The notes: generated from the sequence alone by a model not told the origin. 64,000 bases of DNA from Rhodanobacter panaciterrae (GCF_014651895.1 NZ_BMXT01000001.1:124001-188000), one strand, 5' to 3'. Counted from the first letter of the stretch, positions 19,327-27,998 are shown. A program made the numbers and translations.

Positions 19327-21156
19327 ATGTGTGGAATTGTTGCTGCTGCTGCCCAACGCGATGTCGCGCCGCTGCTGATTGTTGGCCTGAAGGCGCTGGA
19401 ATACCGGGGCTATGATTCCTCCGGTGTGGCCGTGCTCGATCATGGCGTGATCCAGCGCGTGCGGGCCAAGGGCAAGGTACGCGAAATGGAAGCGCTCTAT
19501 CTCGCCAACCCGTTCCCCGGCGGCACCGGCATCGCGCATACCCGCTGGGCCACGCATGGCGTGCCGAATGAGGCAAATGCGCATCCGCACATCGCCGGCC
19601 GCGTCGCCATCGTGCACAACGGCATCATCGAGAACTACGTCAGTCTGCGCGCCGAACTGCAGGCGCGTGGCCACGTGTTCACCTCCGATACCGATACCGA
19701 GGTGATGGCGGCGCTGATCGATCAGCGCATCAGCCAGGGTATGAAGCTGCGTGAAGCGGTACTGGCCACCGTGCGTGAGCTCGAAGGCGCCTATGCGATC
19801 GCGGTGATCAGTCGTGACGAACCGGGCCGCGTGGTGGGCGCACGCCGTGGTGCGCCGCTGCTGGTCGGCATCGGCATCGGCGAGAACTTCCTCGGTTCGG
19901 ACGCGCAGGCGTTGATCCAGGTCACCAACAAGATGCTGTATCTCGACGAGGACGATGTCGTCGAGATCACCCGCGACAGCGTGCAGGTGTTCGGCCTCGA
20001 CGGGCATCCGGTCGAGCGTGCGGTGCACGAGAGCGAGCTGTCCTCCGATGCGGTGGAGCGGGGTGAATATCGTCATTACATGCAGAAGGAAATCTTCGAG
20101 CAGCCACGCGCGGTCGCCGATACGCTGGAAGCACGCATCGGCCCGCACGGCGTACTGCCGAACATCTTCGGCATCGACAGCGATGCGCTGTTGCAAGCCA
20201 CGCGTGGCCTGCACATCATCGCCTGCGGCACCAGCTATCACGCTGGCCTGGTCGCCAAGTACTGGATCGAGGAGTACGCGCGGCTACCGGTCAGCGTGGA
20301 AGTGGCCAGCGAGTATCGCTATCGCGATGCCGTGGTGCCGGCCGACACGCTGTTCGTCGCCATCTCACAGTCCGGTGAAACCGCCGACACCCTGGCCGCG
20401 ATGCGCGAGTCGCGCCGCCGCGGCTATCTGGGCACCCTGGTCATCTGCAATTCGCCCGAGTCCTCGCTGGTGCGTGAGGCAGATCTGAAGCTGATGACGC
20501 GCGCCGGTCCGGAAATCGGCGTGGCGTCGACCAAGGCGTTCACCACCCAGCTCGCCGGCCTGGCTCTGTTGACGCTGGAGCTGGCGCGCCGCAATGGACT
20601 CGATCCGCAACGCTACGCCACTTTGTGCGCCGAGCTTCAGCATCTGCCGCGTGCGATCGAAAGCGCCTTGAAGCTGGAGCCGGCGATCATCGAACTGGCG
20701 GGTGAATTCATCCATCATCAGCACGCCTTGTTTCTCGGCCGTGGCGCGCAATATCCGGTCGCGCTGGAGGGTTCGCTCAAGCTCAAGGAAATTTCCTATA
20801 TCCACGCCGAGGCCTATCCGGCCGGCGAGCTCAAACATGGACCGCTGGCCTTGGTCGACGAGCACATGCCAGTAGTGGCGGTGGCGCCGAATGGCCCGCT
20901 GCTGGACAAGCTCAAGTCCAACCTGCAGGAAGTGCGTGCCCGTGGCGGCCGCTTGATCGTGTTCGCTGACGGTGCTGCCGGCATGGACGATATGGCCAAA
21001 CATGGCGCGATGCTGCGGGTGGAATCCGGCGGCAGTTTCATCGCGCCGGCGGTGTTCACCGTGCCGCTGCAACTGCTGGCCTATCACGTCGCCGTGTTGC
21101 GCGGCACCGATGTCGACCAGCCGCGCAACCTGGCAAAGTCGGTGACGGTGGAATAA
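19327..21156 (+). CDS. glmS: glutamine-fructose-6-phosphate aminotransferase
   Basis: The 609-residue enzyme makes glucosamine 6-phosphate, the entry to peptidoglycan and lipid A amino sugars. The N-terminal glutaminase starts MCGIV with the catalytic Cys2. Two SIS sugar domains follow, with motifs GTSYHAGLVAKYWIE, SQSGETADTLAAMR and STKAFTTQL. The C-terminus AKSVTVE is the conserved end. AAGGA lies before the ATG at 19327. The last codons are the attachment target of Tn7-type elements, and here a decayed island begins directly behind the stop. Confidence 0.97.
   Translation: MCGIVAAAAQRDVAPLLIVGLKALEYRGYDSSGVAVLDHGVIQRVRAKGKVREMEALYLANPFPGGTGIAHTRWATHGVPNEANAHPHIAGRVAIVHNGIIENYVSLRAELQARGHVFTSDTDTEVMAALIDQRISQGMKLREAVLATVRELEGAYAIAVISRDEPGRVVGARRGAPLLVGIGIGENFLGSDAQALIQVTNKMLYLDEDDVVEITRDSVQVFGLDGHPVERAVHESELSSDAVERGEYRHYMQKEIFEQPRAVADTLEARIGPHGVLPNIFGIDSDALLQATRGLHIIACGTSYHAGLVAKYWIEEYARLPVSVEVASEYRYRDAVVPADTLFVAISQSGETADTLAAMRESRRRGYLGTLVICNSPESSLVREADLKLMTRAGPEIGVASTKAFTTQLAGLALLTLELARRNGLDPQRYATLCAELQHLPRAIESALKLEPAIIELAGEFIHHQHALFLGRGAQYPVALEGSLKLKEISYIHAEAYPAGELKHGPLALVDEHMPVVAVAPNGPLLDKLKSNLQEVRARGGRLIVFADGAAGMDDMAKHGAMLRVESGGSFIAPAVFTVPLQLLAYHVAVLRGTDVDQPRNLAKSVTVE
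21145..21156 (+). repeat. left copy of 12-bp direct repeat (glmS 3' end)
   Basis: ACGGTGGAATAA covers the last three codons and stop of glmS. An identical copy lies at 25570-25581. The two copies bracket the mobile island and are likely a target duplication or attachment core. Confidence 0.6.
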
Positions 21157-21189
21157 TTTCCAACGAGGTGTTGTTCGTTGGTATGACCT

Positions 21190-21269
21190 AATAAAGCTTA
21201 CAACTCTTTAATAGAGCTTCCAACTGAACTGTAAATTCGAGGCCAGCGGCGCGAATAGACCTTGCAACG
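21190..21269. repeat. three imperfect 16-bp direct repeats, Tn7-end-like
   Basis: AATAAAGCTTACAACT (21190), AATAGAGCTTCCAACT (21210) and AATAGACCTTGCAACG (21254) agree at 13 to 14 of 16 positions between neighbours. Their layout AATA-purine-A...CAAC(T) resembles the TnsB-binding repeats at the ends of Tn7, and they lie 34 bases past the glmS stop, where Tn7-type elements land. The likeness is judged from memory of Tn7 end sequences. Confidence 0.5.
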
Positions 21270-21344
21270 TCTAAAATAGCCTGAGCTTATCTGCGGGACC
21301 ATCCGGGATACCGCTCGGTTTCGAGCGGCGCCCATGTCTCCTGA

Positions 21345-21572
21345 TTAGAGACGATCCAACGGGCTTATGGTTCGCCGGATGGCTTGATGGACGTGGGTGT
21401 AGATCATCGTCGTCTTCAGATTGCGATGGCCGAGGAGTAACTGGATGGTGCGGACGTCGGTGCCTTCTGCAAGCAGATGCGTGGCAAAAGAGTGACGAAG
21501 GGTATGCACGGAGGCGTGCTTTGAGATACCGGCATCAGCAAGTGCCCGTTTAAGGCAATCTGAACGTTTGAC
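21345..21572 (-). pseudogene. tyrosine recombinase (integrase) remnant, C-terminal part
   Basis: The frame holds the catalytic end of an integron/plasmid-type tyrosine recombinase. It has [20 protein letters not shown] (His and second Arg), [16 protein letters not shown] (His and nucleophile Tyr) and a natural-looking end. The N-terminal two thirds, including the first catalytic Arg, are missing; the open frame upstream of about 21572 is unrelated. It abuts the IS3 fragment, which may have replaced the lost part. It lies just inside the left island end, a typical place for an integrase. Confidence 0.75.
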
Positions 21573-21687
21573 TCCGAGGCGTGCCAACGCAGAAGTCGAC
21601 CGCTGAGGGGACAGACTGGAGTTACCAGGTTTTCTTGGACAAGAGCTAGCATCTGAGTTCGTGGCTGGAGGTAATTGCCATATCTGG

Positions 21688-21910
21688 GACAAGGCTCCAA
21701 GCAAAGCTAGGCAAACGTACAAGTTCATCGAAGCGCATCGGGATGAGTTCAGCATCCAAGTGATGTGCCGGCTTCTCGGCGTTGCCCGCGCCAGCTACTA
21801 CGCATGACTGGATCATCCGGTATCTGACCGAGCTCAGGAAGATGCGCGACTGCCCCGACTTATCCGCGCATCCTTCACTGCAAGTCACGGAATTTATGGT
21901 GCCCCTAGTC
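21688..21910 (+). pseudogene. IS3-family transposase orfB, 5' fragment with stop
   Basis: Reading from GAC at 21688 gives the typical orfB start [20 protein letters not shown], then [16 protein letters not shown]. An in-frame TGA at 21805-21807 follows where homologues have Trp (TGG). After the stop the similarity goes on (LDHPVSDRAQEDARLPRLIR, then ASHGIYGAP) and ends near 21910. The DDE catalytic core is absent here; a matching 3' part lies at 24938-25289. Confidence 0.8.
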
Positions 21911-22098
21911 GCCGCGACGTTCAATTGACCCCCACATCTTTTTTGTAGCCCATCGATCGTGATCGGCCAGTCAGATCTTCAGGCAGGTCTGCAGCGCTCC
22001 AGTGCCGTGCCAACGCTCGAAATCTTCGGTACCGGGATGCTGGTCGCCCCGGACCGTGTCACCCCGAGGGAAAACTGTGAAAGACTTGGCAGAGTAAA

Positions 22099-22114
22099 GT
22101 CAGAGGGGTCTGAC
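22099..22114 (+). promoter_or_regulatory. inverted repeat GTCAGA-GGGG-TCTGAC upstream of the FG-GAP gene
   Basis: A 6-bp perfect inverted repeat around GGGG lies 55 bases before the start. It may be an operator for the cargo gene; no regulator is encoded nearby. Confidence 0.25.
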
Positions 22115-22169
22115 TATCGCCGTCCAGGATTACTGGTGGCCGCGACGTCACAAACAGGGGAGGTTGCAT

Positions 22170-24371
22170 ATGTTCTACCGACGGTCGCCGGGGTTTGCCC
22201 GGAGTAAGGCAATGGCTTTTTGCGCTGCACGACAACTGGCCATGGTGATGGCAGGCGTGCTTGCAGGGGCTAGTCAAGCATGGGCCGCTTCACCGCACTA
22301 CAGTCTTTTTGCGCAATTTTCGCCGCCTAATGCTGGGCCACCAAGCACCGGCACTGAAATGAGAAACCCGCAGACCATCATTCTTGGTTCGGACGGGCAA
22401 CTCCTTGGCGTGTCTACCGCCGGTGGATACTTCGGTTCCGGTGGTGTTTTTTCCGTCAGGCCTGACGGCATCATCGACTCGCAAATTGACTACGGCAGCA
22501 CCGCTGACAGCAGTATTGGCTGGATGCTGCCGCCCTCACTGCCGGCCAACAATTTCACCCCTCTCGCTTTAATGCCGAATGGCAGCATCCTGAGTACCTC
22601 CAACGCGGGTGGTTACTATGGAAGCGCCTTTGGAACCCCTTCAGGCGTGCTCTACGCATATACGGGAAACGGTGGCTACGGTAAATTGCATACGTTTTAT
22701 CCGAGTACAGGCGACGTCACTCAGCCACAAAGTGTTGCTGTGGGAAGCGATGGCAGTGTTTACGGACTTGCACTCGGAGGCACCTGGTCCGGCGGCAAGC
22801 TCACCAGCAACGCCAACCTGTTCCGGTTCGCTCCGGTTAGCTTGAATGGTGTGGTGACCAACCTTTTCAGCTTTCAAAGCTACAGCCCCACCAACTTCGT
22901 ACTGGGCGCGGGTGACAACATGTACGTCACGCTGCCAAAAGGTGTCGTCTTGCCCGGGGCCGTCACAGGGTCCTCCGGCGACGTGATCTACCAGGTGACC
23001 AAAGGCGGCGCAGGTAGCGTCGTCCACGTGCTCGATCCTGCCACCGAAGGTCAAGGGATCGACGAACTCGTAGGCGACGGCCAAGGCAATCTGTACGGCG
23101 CCGCCCTGAACGGGGGAGTGCTCGGCAACGGCGACGGAACGGTCTTCAAGGTCAGTGCCACGGGTGAGTTTTCGGTACTGCATAGTTTCAGCAGTTTTGT
23201 CGGCGCGAGCCAACAAGGCTTCTGGCCCAATTCCCTGGTGGCCGGTTCCGATGGCAATGTCTACGGCATGACACGCCTTGGTGGGTTGCCGTCCGCTCCC
23301 AATGGCACTTTGTTCCGAGTCACGCCCTCCGGCGCTTACTCAGTACTGCATGTGTTTGGCGCTCCACAGGTCGAAGGCGGCAATGCACGCTCGCTGATCC
23401 AGGCCGGACCAAGGAGCTTTTACGGCATCGTGGACGGAGGACCCACCACGTCAGGTGCGATCTTCAAACTGGTCGTGCCCATCCAGGACGATATCTATGG
23501 CGCAGGTAAATCCTCCCTTCTCATGAGTGGCCCGGGAGCACTAAGTGTCGGCACCACCACCAATATCGGCGCGCCGATCTCGATCGCCAATGGCTACTAC
23601 CCCGTGGCCGTAGGTGATTTGGATGGCGACGGCATCGCCGATATTGTCTGGACCAGCCAGAACCATGACCTCTATGTCTGGTTCGGAGGCGTCAACGGCT
23701 TCCAACCTAAATATATTGGCACCTACCCTGCTGGATGGACTGTCGTGGGAGCGGGGGACATCAATGGCGATGGCAAGGACGATCTGATCTGGATGAATGA
23801 CCAGGTGCATCAGTTCGCCTACTGGCTGATGGACGGCTCCACTCGAATCGGATCACGCACCTTCAATATCACGCCAGGCTACTACCCTGCCGCTTTGGGT
23901 GATTTTGATGGAAACGGCAAGCTCGACATCATGTGGACGAGTGCCAAGAATGATTTGTACGTCTGGTTAGGCGATGGCGCTGGGTTTTCGTCAAAGTACA
24001 TAACGACCTATCCAGCCGGCTGGCGTATCAGTGGCCGAGGCGATCTCGATGGCGACGGTCGCGACGATCTCATTTGGTCCACCGCTGACAACCAGCATTG
24101 GGGCTATTGGCTGTTGAATGGCGCATCCATCATCAAGATGGACAGCTTCGGCGTTCCAGCCGGACTGAATGGTTATGCCATTGCAGCAACCTCCGACTAC
24201 AACGGTGATGGTCTGGCCGACATTGTCTGGACGAACGGGTCAAATGTTGTTCCATGGTCGAACCAGGGGCAATGCTCCGCCACCGTGAGTTGCACCTTCT
24301 CCGCGGGCGCCACGCTGCAAGTTCCGTCTGGTCAGACCATCTTCAATAGCGGCATTCCACGAGTGCCGTAG
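22170..24371 (+). CDS. exported GloVer-repeat and FG-GAP/VCBS-repeat protein
   Basis: The 733-residue product has a signal peptide (ending SQAWAA). Residues 40-430 carry repeats such as GSDGNVYGMTRLGG and NGTLFRVTPSGAYSVLHVF, typical of the GloVer tandem-repeat beta-propeller type. From about 470 onward there are FG-GAP/VCBS repeats with calcium-loop motifs DLDGDGIADIVW, DINGDGKDDLIW, DFDGNGKLDIMW and DYNGDGLADIVW. It has no membrane anchor or enzyme domain, so a secreted, calcium-binding, surface or matrix role is inferred. I chose ATG 22170, with GGGGAGG upstream, over the TTG six bases before. It is the only intact gene in the glmS island and looks like cargo. Confidence 0.75.
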   Translation: MFYRRSPGFARSKAMAFCAARQLAMVMAGVLAGASQAWAASPHYSLFAQFSPPNAGPPSTGTEMRNPQTIILGSDGQLLGVSTAGGYFGSGGVFSVRPDGIIDSQIDYGSTADSSIGWMLPPSLPANNFTPLALMPNGSILSTSNAGGYYGSAFGTPSGVLYAYTGNGGYGKLHTFYPSTGDVTQPQSVAVGSDGSVYGLALGGTWSGGKLTSNANLFRFAPVSLNGVVTNLFSFQSYSPTNFVLGAGDNMYVTLPKGVVLPGAVTGSSGDVIYQVTKGGAGSVVHVLDPATEGQGIDELVGDGQGNLYGAALNGGVLGNGDGTVFKVSATGEFSVLHSFSSFVGASQQGFWPNSLVAGSDGNVYGMTRLGGLPSAPNGTLFRVTPSGAYSVLHVFGAPQVEGGNARSLIQAGPRSFYGIVDGGPTTSGAIFKLVVPIQDDIYGAGKSSLLMSGPGALSVGTTTNIGAPISIANGYYPVAVGDLDGDGIADIVWTSQNHDLYVWFGGVNGFQPKYIGTYPAGWTVVGAGDINGDGKDDLIWMNDQVHQFAYWLMDGSTRIGSRTFNITPGYYPAALGDFDGNGKLDIMWTSAKNDLYVWLGDGAGFSSKYITTYPAGWRISGRGDLDGDGRDDLIWSTADNQHWGYWLLNGASIIKMDSFGVPAGLNGYAIAATSDYNGDGLADIVWTNGSNVVPWSNQGQCSATVSCTFSAGATLQVPSGQTIFNSGIPRVP

Positions 24372-24937
24372 TGAGGTCATAGGTTGGCTATGCAGGAGAA
24401 CAGGATGGGGCTGCCTATCCTGTTCTCCGTGGGCGACTCTCGTAGTGCGTTCGATACGGCAACAAAAATAGGGGCGGCTGAATCCACCAGTTCTTCCCAA
24501 TGGAATGGGCGCCACGCGCCATGCGCTGGTGATGTCGCCTAGCGGCATAGAGTGGCATGCCGCGTCCGCCATTCAGCGCCTGGATCTGATCGGCCACAAA
24601 CCCCAGGTCCATGTCCGCGGACTGCGCGGGCAGCACCCAGTCACTGTCATGGCGACCTGTACGCTCGGACGATCCGATGGCCGCGCAACGGTTGCCAGTT
24701 GCGGCATTCACTGGCATCGGTAAAGGCTGGAGCAAAAACAATACTTCGCAAAACCAGCGATGTCTGTATCGTCATGAGCTCTGTCGTCTGGACTGTTGAT
24801 TGACCTGAGCGATATCGAACCGAAAATATGGGAACGGGTTCTCCCCGCTTTGATTTCTCCTCTGAAAACTGGGCGATCAGAACGGGTGCTGCCGGTAAAA
24901 TTGCTCAAGCTGCCGATACACATCCGACAAGTGCTGG
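24372..24937. other. gene-free decayed stretch with a pRiA4b ORF-3-like scrap
   Basis: No intact gene is visible. On the plus strand 24796-24878 reads LIDLSDIEPKIWERVLPALI, like the start of the plasmid pRiA4b ORF-3 family (a DIEPKIWRRV-type motif), and then decays. On the minus strand around 24500-24640 a short patch (DLGFVADQIQALNGGRG) loosely recalls IS3/IS481 transposase cores. Both are weak and rest on short matches. Confidence 0.3.
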
Positions 24938-25289
24938 CGCAAAGTTGTCGGCTGGGCGATGTCCGATCGCAATGACGAACCGCTCGTCTCGGTCGCCTTA
25001 CGCATGGTCGTCGCTCATTGGAAGCCAGCCGCAGGCCTCATCCATCACACCGATCGCGGCGTACTGTACAGCTCGGGCAACTACCGCTGCCTGATGGCCC
25101 GCCACGGCCTGCTTCCCAGCATGAGCCGTCATGGCGACTGCTATGACAACGCGTGTGCCGAGAGCTTCTTCTCAACGTTGAAGAACGAACTTATCCATGG
25201 CCAAGCCTTTTCGCCATGCGAGGCGAGGCGAGGATAGCATCGTCAATTACATCGAGGGCTTCTACAGCCGCAAACGGCTGCATAAGACA
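24938..25289 (+). pseudogene. IS3-family transposase orfB, 3' fragment
   Basis: From CGC at 24938 the frame reads RKVVGWAMSDRNDEPLV, then LIHHTDRGVLYSSGNYRCLM (second Asp of the DDE triad) and DNACAESFFSTLKNELIHG (Glu). A GCGAG triplication near 25217-25232 breaks the frame. Similarity resumes as SIVNYIEGFYSRKRLHKT and stops at 25289. The first Asp is missing. It continues the piece at 21688-21910 in the same orientation, with the cargo gene in between. Confidence 0.8.
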
Positions 25290-25332
25290 GGTTGTGGATG
25301 ACGAAGCCATGAGTGCTTAATGAAAAAGCCGG

Positions 25333-25422
25333 GTCACCTCAATCCTCAAAATCCTGTTGAATACCCATTACATCGGTTACTACACGTATTCGGGCAAGTC
25401 GCTCAAGGAAACACCTGCTTGA
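25333..25422 (+). pseudogene. possible serine recombinase scrap
   Basis: The frame reads VTSILKILLNTHYIGYYTYS then GKSLKE and a stop. This resembles the recombinase-domain pattern of large serine recombinases (ILxNPxYIGxxxYxGK). The match is short and no catalytic domain is present, so it is only a possibility. Confidence 0.3.
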
Positions 25423-25569
25423 GCTCAAGTTCGCACAAACAATTTCTGGTGACGCCATCATTGAGCGGGGTTCCAGCTTCTGGTGAGTCCCCGGGATTGG
25501 TGCTGTGAAGCTTCACGCAGGAGAGTCATCTGAGGGGTGGCGACTGACCCCGTTGGAAAACGTTACGCT

Positions 25570-25581
25570 ACGGTGGAATAA
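25570..25581 (+). repeat. right copy of 12-bp direct repeat (glmS 3' end)
   Basis: ACGGTGGAATAA repeats the last bases of glmS. It stands 13 bases before a perfect 18-bp terminator stem, which is what one expects right behind an undisturbed glmS. Confidence 0.6.
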
Positions 25582-25594
25582 ATCGTGCCGTAAA

Positions 25595-25635
25595 GTCCAT
25601 AAAAAACCGCGCACTCGGCGCGGTTTTTTATGGAC
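25595..25635. terminator. 18-bp-stem bidirectional terminator
   Basis: The stem GTCCATAAAAAACCGCGC closes on a 5-base loop, with A- and T-runs on both sides. It ends the rml-xanB operon from the right and was probably the original glmS terminator before the island came in. Confidence 0.9.
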
Positions 25636-25646
25636 CGTGCAATGAC

Positions 25647-27059
25647 TCACGCGCGACCGTAGACGTCGTCGAAACGCACGATATCGTCTTCGCCCAGATA
25701 GCTGCCGGACTGCACCTCGATCAGCTCAAGCGGTGTCTTGCCGGGATTGCGCAGGCGATGTTTGCTGCCAAGCGGGATATAGGTGCTCTGGTTCTCGCTG
25801 AGCAGGAACACCTTGTCGTCGCAGGTGACTTCGGCTGTGCCGGAAACAACGATCCAGTGTTCGGCACGATGATGATGCTTCTGCAGGCTCAGGCTGGCAC
25901 CGGGCTTGACCACGATACGCTTGACCTGGAAGCGCTCACCCGCTTCGAGTGAGTCGTAGCTGCCCCATGGGCGATGCACCACGCGGTGCAGCGAATGTTC
26001 GCTGCGGTTGGCGGTCTTGAGCTGCTCGACGATTTTCTTGACGTCCTGCGCGGCGTCGCGATGCGCCACGAGGGTGGCGTCCGGTGTGGTGACAACGATC
26101 AGGTTGTCGACGCCGACGGTGGCGATCAGATGGCGGTCGTGCGAACGCAGCAAGGAGTTGTGCGTGTCGATCGCCATCGTGTCGCCTTCGCACAGATTGC
26201 CCTGCGGATCCTTGTCGCCGGTCAGCCACAGTGCCGACCACGAGCCGATGTCGCTCCATGCACAGCTGACCGGGATCACCGTGGCGCGCTGGGTTTTTTC
26301 CATCACCGCGTAATCGATCGAATTGTCTGGCACCAGCGCGAACGCATCGCGGTCGATGCGCACGAAATCCAGGTCGGTGGATGCCTTCGCATGCGCCTCG
26401 CGCACGGCAGCGAGCATCGCTGGCGCGTGTGTGGCCAGTTCTTCCAGATAGCGCGAAGCCTTGAACAGGAACATGCCGGAGTTCCAGTCGTAGCCGCCAT
26501 CGGCGAGGTACGACTCGGCGGTCGTCAGGTCTGGCTTTTCGACGAACTGTTCCACCCGGTAACCATCACTGCCGATCGCCTCAGCGCGGCGGATGTAGCC
26601 GAAGCCGGTTTCCGGACGATCCGGTCGGATGCCGAACGTGACCAGCCAGCCTTGTGCGGCCAATGGCATGGCTAGCTTCACCGCATCAACAAAGGCACTG
26701 GTGTCGCCGATCAAGTGATCGGCCGGCAGCACCAGCAGCATGGCGTCGGCATCGCGCTGCAATGCTTGTAGCGCACCCAATGCGATCGCCGGCGCGGTGT
26801 TGCGCGCCAGCGGCTCCAGCACAATGGTGGCGTTCTCGATACCCGCTTCCAGCAACTGGTCGGCGGCGAGGAAGCGATGATCCTCGCTGGCCACCACGAT
26901 CGGCGCGGCGAGGTCCGGCAGCTGGCGGGTGCGCGCGATGGTCTGCTGGAACAGCGTGCCCTTGCCGGCCAACGCGAGGAACTGCTTGGGCAGATTCTTG
27001 CGCGATACCGGCCACAGGCGTGTACCGCTGCCGCCACTGAGAATGAGGGGTATCAACAT
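25647..27059 (-). CDS. xanB: mannose-1-phosphate guanylyltransferase / mannose-6-phosphate isomerase
   Basis: The 470-residue bifunctional type II enzyme makes GDP-mannose. The N-terminal nucleotidyltransferase has GGSGTRLWPVSRKNLPKQFL and FVEKPDLTTAESYL. The C-terminal cupin isomerase has RPWGSYDSLEAGERFQVKRI and the metal site KHHHRAEHWIVVSG. Its start follows the rmlD stop by three bases, making it the last gene of the rml operon. No phosphomannomutase/phosphoglucomutase (xanA) partner is present here. GDP-mannose can feed LPS core, O-antigen or exopolysaccharide. Confidence 0.93.
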   Translation of the reverse strand: MLIPLILSGGSGTRLWPVSRKNLPKQFLALAGKGTLFQQTIARTRQLPDLAAPIVVASEDHRFLAADQLLEAGIENATIVLEPLARNTAPAIALGALQALQRDADAMLLVLPADHLIGDTSAFVDAVKLAMPLAAQGWLVTFGIRPDRPETGFGYIRRAEAIGSDGYRVEQFVEKPDLTTAESYLADGGYDWNSGMFLFKASRYLEELATHAPAMLAAVREAHAKASTDLDFVRIDRDAFALVPDNSIDYAVMEKTQRATVIPVSCAWSDIGSWSALWLTGDKDPQGNLCEGDTMAIDTHNSLLRSHDRHLIATVGVDNLIVVTTPDATLVAHRDAAQDVKKIVEQLKTANRSEHSLHRVVHRPWGSYDSLEAGERFQVKRIVVKPGASLSLQKHHHRAEHWIVVSGTAEVTCDDKVFLLSENQSTYIPLGSKHRLRNPGKTPLELIEVQSGSYLGEDDIVRFDDVYGRA

Positions 27060-27062
27060 GGC

Positions 27063-27998
27063 TCAGGATCCTGAAGTGACCAGCTGGCGGATGACCTCGT
27101 TCAGGCCGTGCTGCCAATCGGGTAGCGGAAAATCAAAATGCTGCTGGAAGCCGCGATTGTCCAGCAGTGACCACGCCGGGCGCACCGCCGGCGTGGGGAA
27201 TTCGGCGCTGCCGATCGGGACCACACGCGGTTGCCGTGGGATCAGACCCTGCGCGGTAGCTTGCTCGAAGATTGTGCAGGCGAAGTCATGCCAGGTCGTG
27301 GCGCCGCTGGCGACCAGGTGATACGTGCCGCTGAGCTGCCTGCGTTGTGCGGCATCGGCGTGTTGCCAGTGATCGAGTGCAGCGAGGCTGGCGTTGACGA
27401 TCAGCGTGGTGTCGGTCGGCGCACCGTGCTGGTCGGCCACCACGCGCAGTTCCTCGCGTTCGGCGCCGAGTCGCAGCATGGTGCGCAGAAAGTTGTGGCC
27501 GTGCGCGGCATAGACCCATGCGGTGCGAAGCGTCAGATGATTAGCGCCGCTGTCGCGCAGCGCCTGTTCACCGACCAACTTGCTGCGACCGTAGGCACCA
27601 AGCGGACCAGTGGCAGCATCGACGGCATACGGCTGTGATTGGCTGCCGTCGAACACGTAGTCGGTCGAGTAATGCATCACCAAGGCGCGGTGCGCCGCCG
27701 CCCATGCACCGAGGACACCTACCGCTTCGCCGTTGACGCGGGTGGCGAGTGCCTCTTCCTGCTCGGCCCGATCGACGGCGGTGTAGGCGGCGGTATTGAT
27801 GATCACGTCGGGCCGCACGCGGTCGAGCAGGGCGGGCAGGTTGGTCGGTTCGGCAAGATCGGCGATCTCGCCGTGGCCGCCCGTCGTCAGCACGCCGTCG
27901 CGGCTGGCCGCGATGACTTCGCCGCAGGCGCTCAGGCCAGCGTGCTTGAGAAACGTGCGGCCAAGCTGGCCGTTGGCCCCGAGCAGCAGGATCCTCAT
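27063..27998 (-). CDS. rmlD: dTDP-4-dehydrorhamnose reductase
   Basis: The 311-residue short-chain-type reductase makes dTDP-L-rhamnose, the last step of the Rml pathway. The nucleotide motif GANGQLGRTFL is at residues 8-18, and the catalytic region has MHYSTDYVFDG and YGRSKLVGE (Tyr-x3-Lys). Its ATG overlaps the rmlC stop (ATGA). Middle of a tight operon rmlB-A-C-D-xanB. Confidence 0.95.
   Translation of the reverse strand: MRILLLGANGQLGRTFLKHAGLSACGEVIAASRDGVLTTGGHGEIADLAEPTNLPALLDRVRPDVIINTAAYTAVDRAEQEEALATRVNGEAVGVLGAWAAAHRALVMHYSTDYVFDGSQSQPYAVDAATGPLGAYGRSKLVGEQALRDSGANHLTLRTAWVYAAHGHNFLRTMLRLGAEREELRVVADQHGAPTDTTLIVNASLAALDHWQHADAAQRRQLSGTYHLVASGATTWHDFACTIFEQATAQGLIPRQPRVVPIGSAEFPTPAVRPAWSLLDNRGFQQHFDFPLPDWQHGLNEVIRQLVTSGS

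Larger units (their letters stand above)
21157..25569. mobile_element. decayed genomic island at the 3' end of glmS
   Basis: About 4.4 kb separates glmS from a strong terminator. It has a lower and uneven GC content and several broken recombination genes: a tyrosine recombinase tail, two IS3 orfB pieces and a possible serine recombinase scrap. One intact cargo gene is present (22170-24371). Short inverted ends are visible: TTTCCAACGAGGT at 21157 and its near-complement ACCCCGTTGGAAA at 25547-25559. Flanking 12-bp direct repeats support insertion into the glmS end. No intact transposition genes remain, so the element cannot move by itself. Confidence 0.65.

Noticed and set aside
25320-25508. 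62-residue plus-strand frame as a real small gene
   Set aside because: No ribosome site and no recognisable product; a different frame there looks like a recombinase scrap, so the stretch is decayed DNA.
21157-25569. Complete Tn7-like transposon
   Set aside because: No tnsA, tnsB, tnsC, tnsD or tniQ gene is present; only end-like repeats and unrelated recombinase pieces remain.
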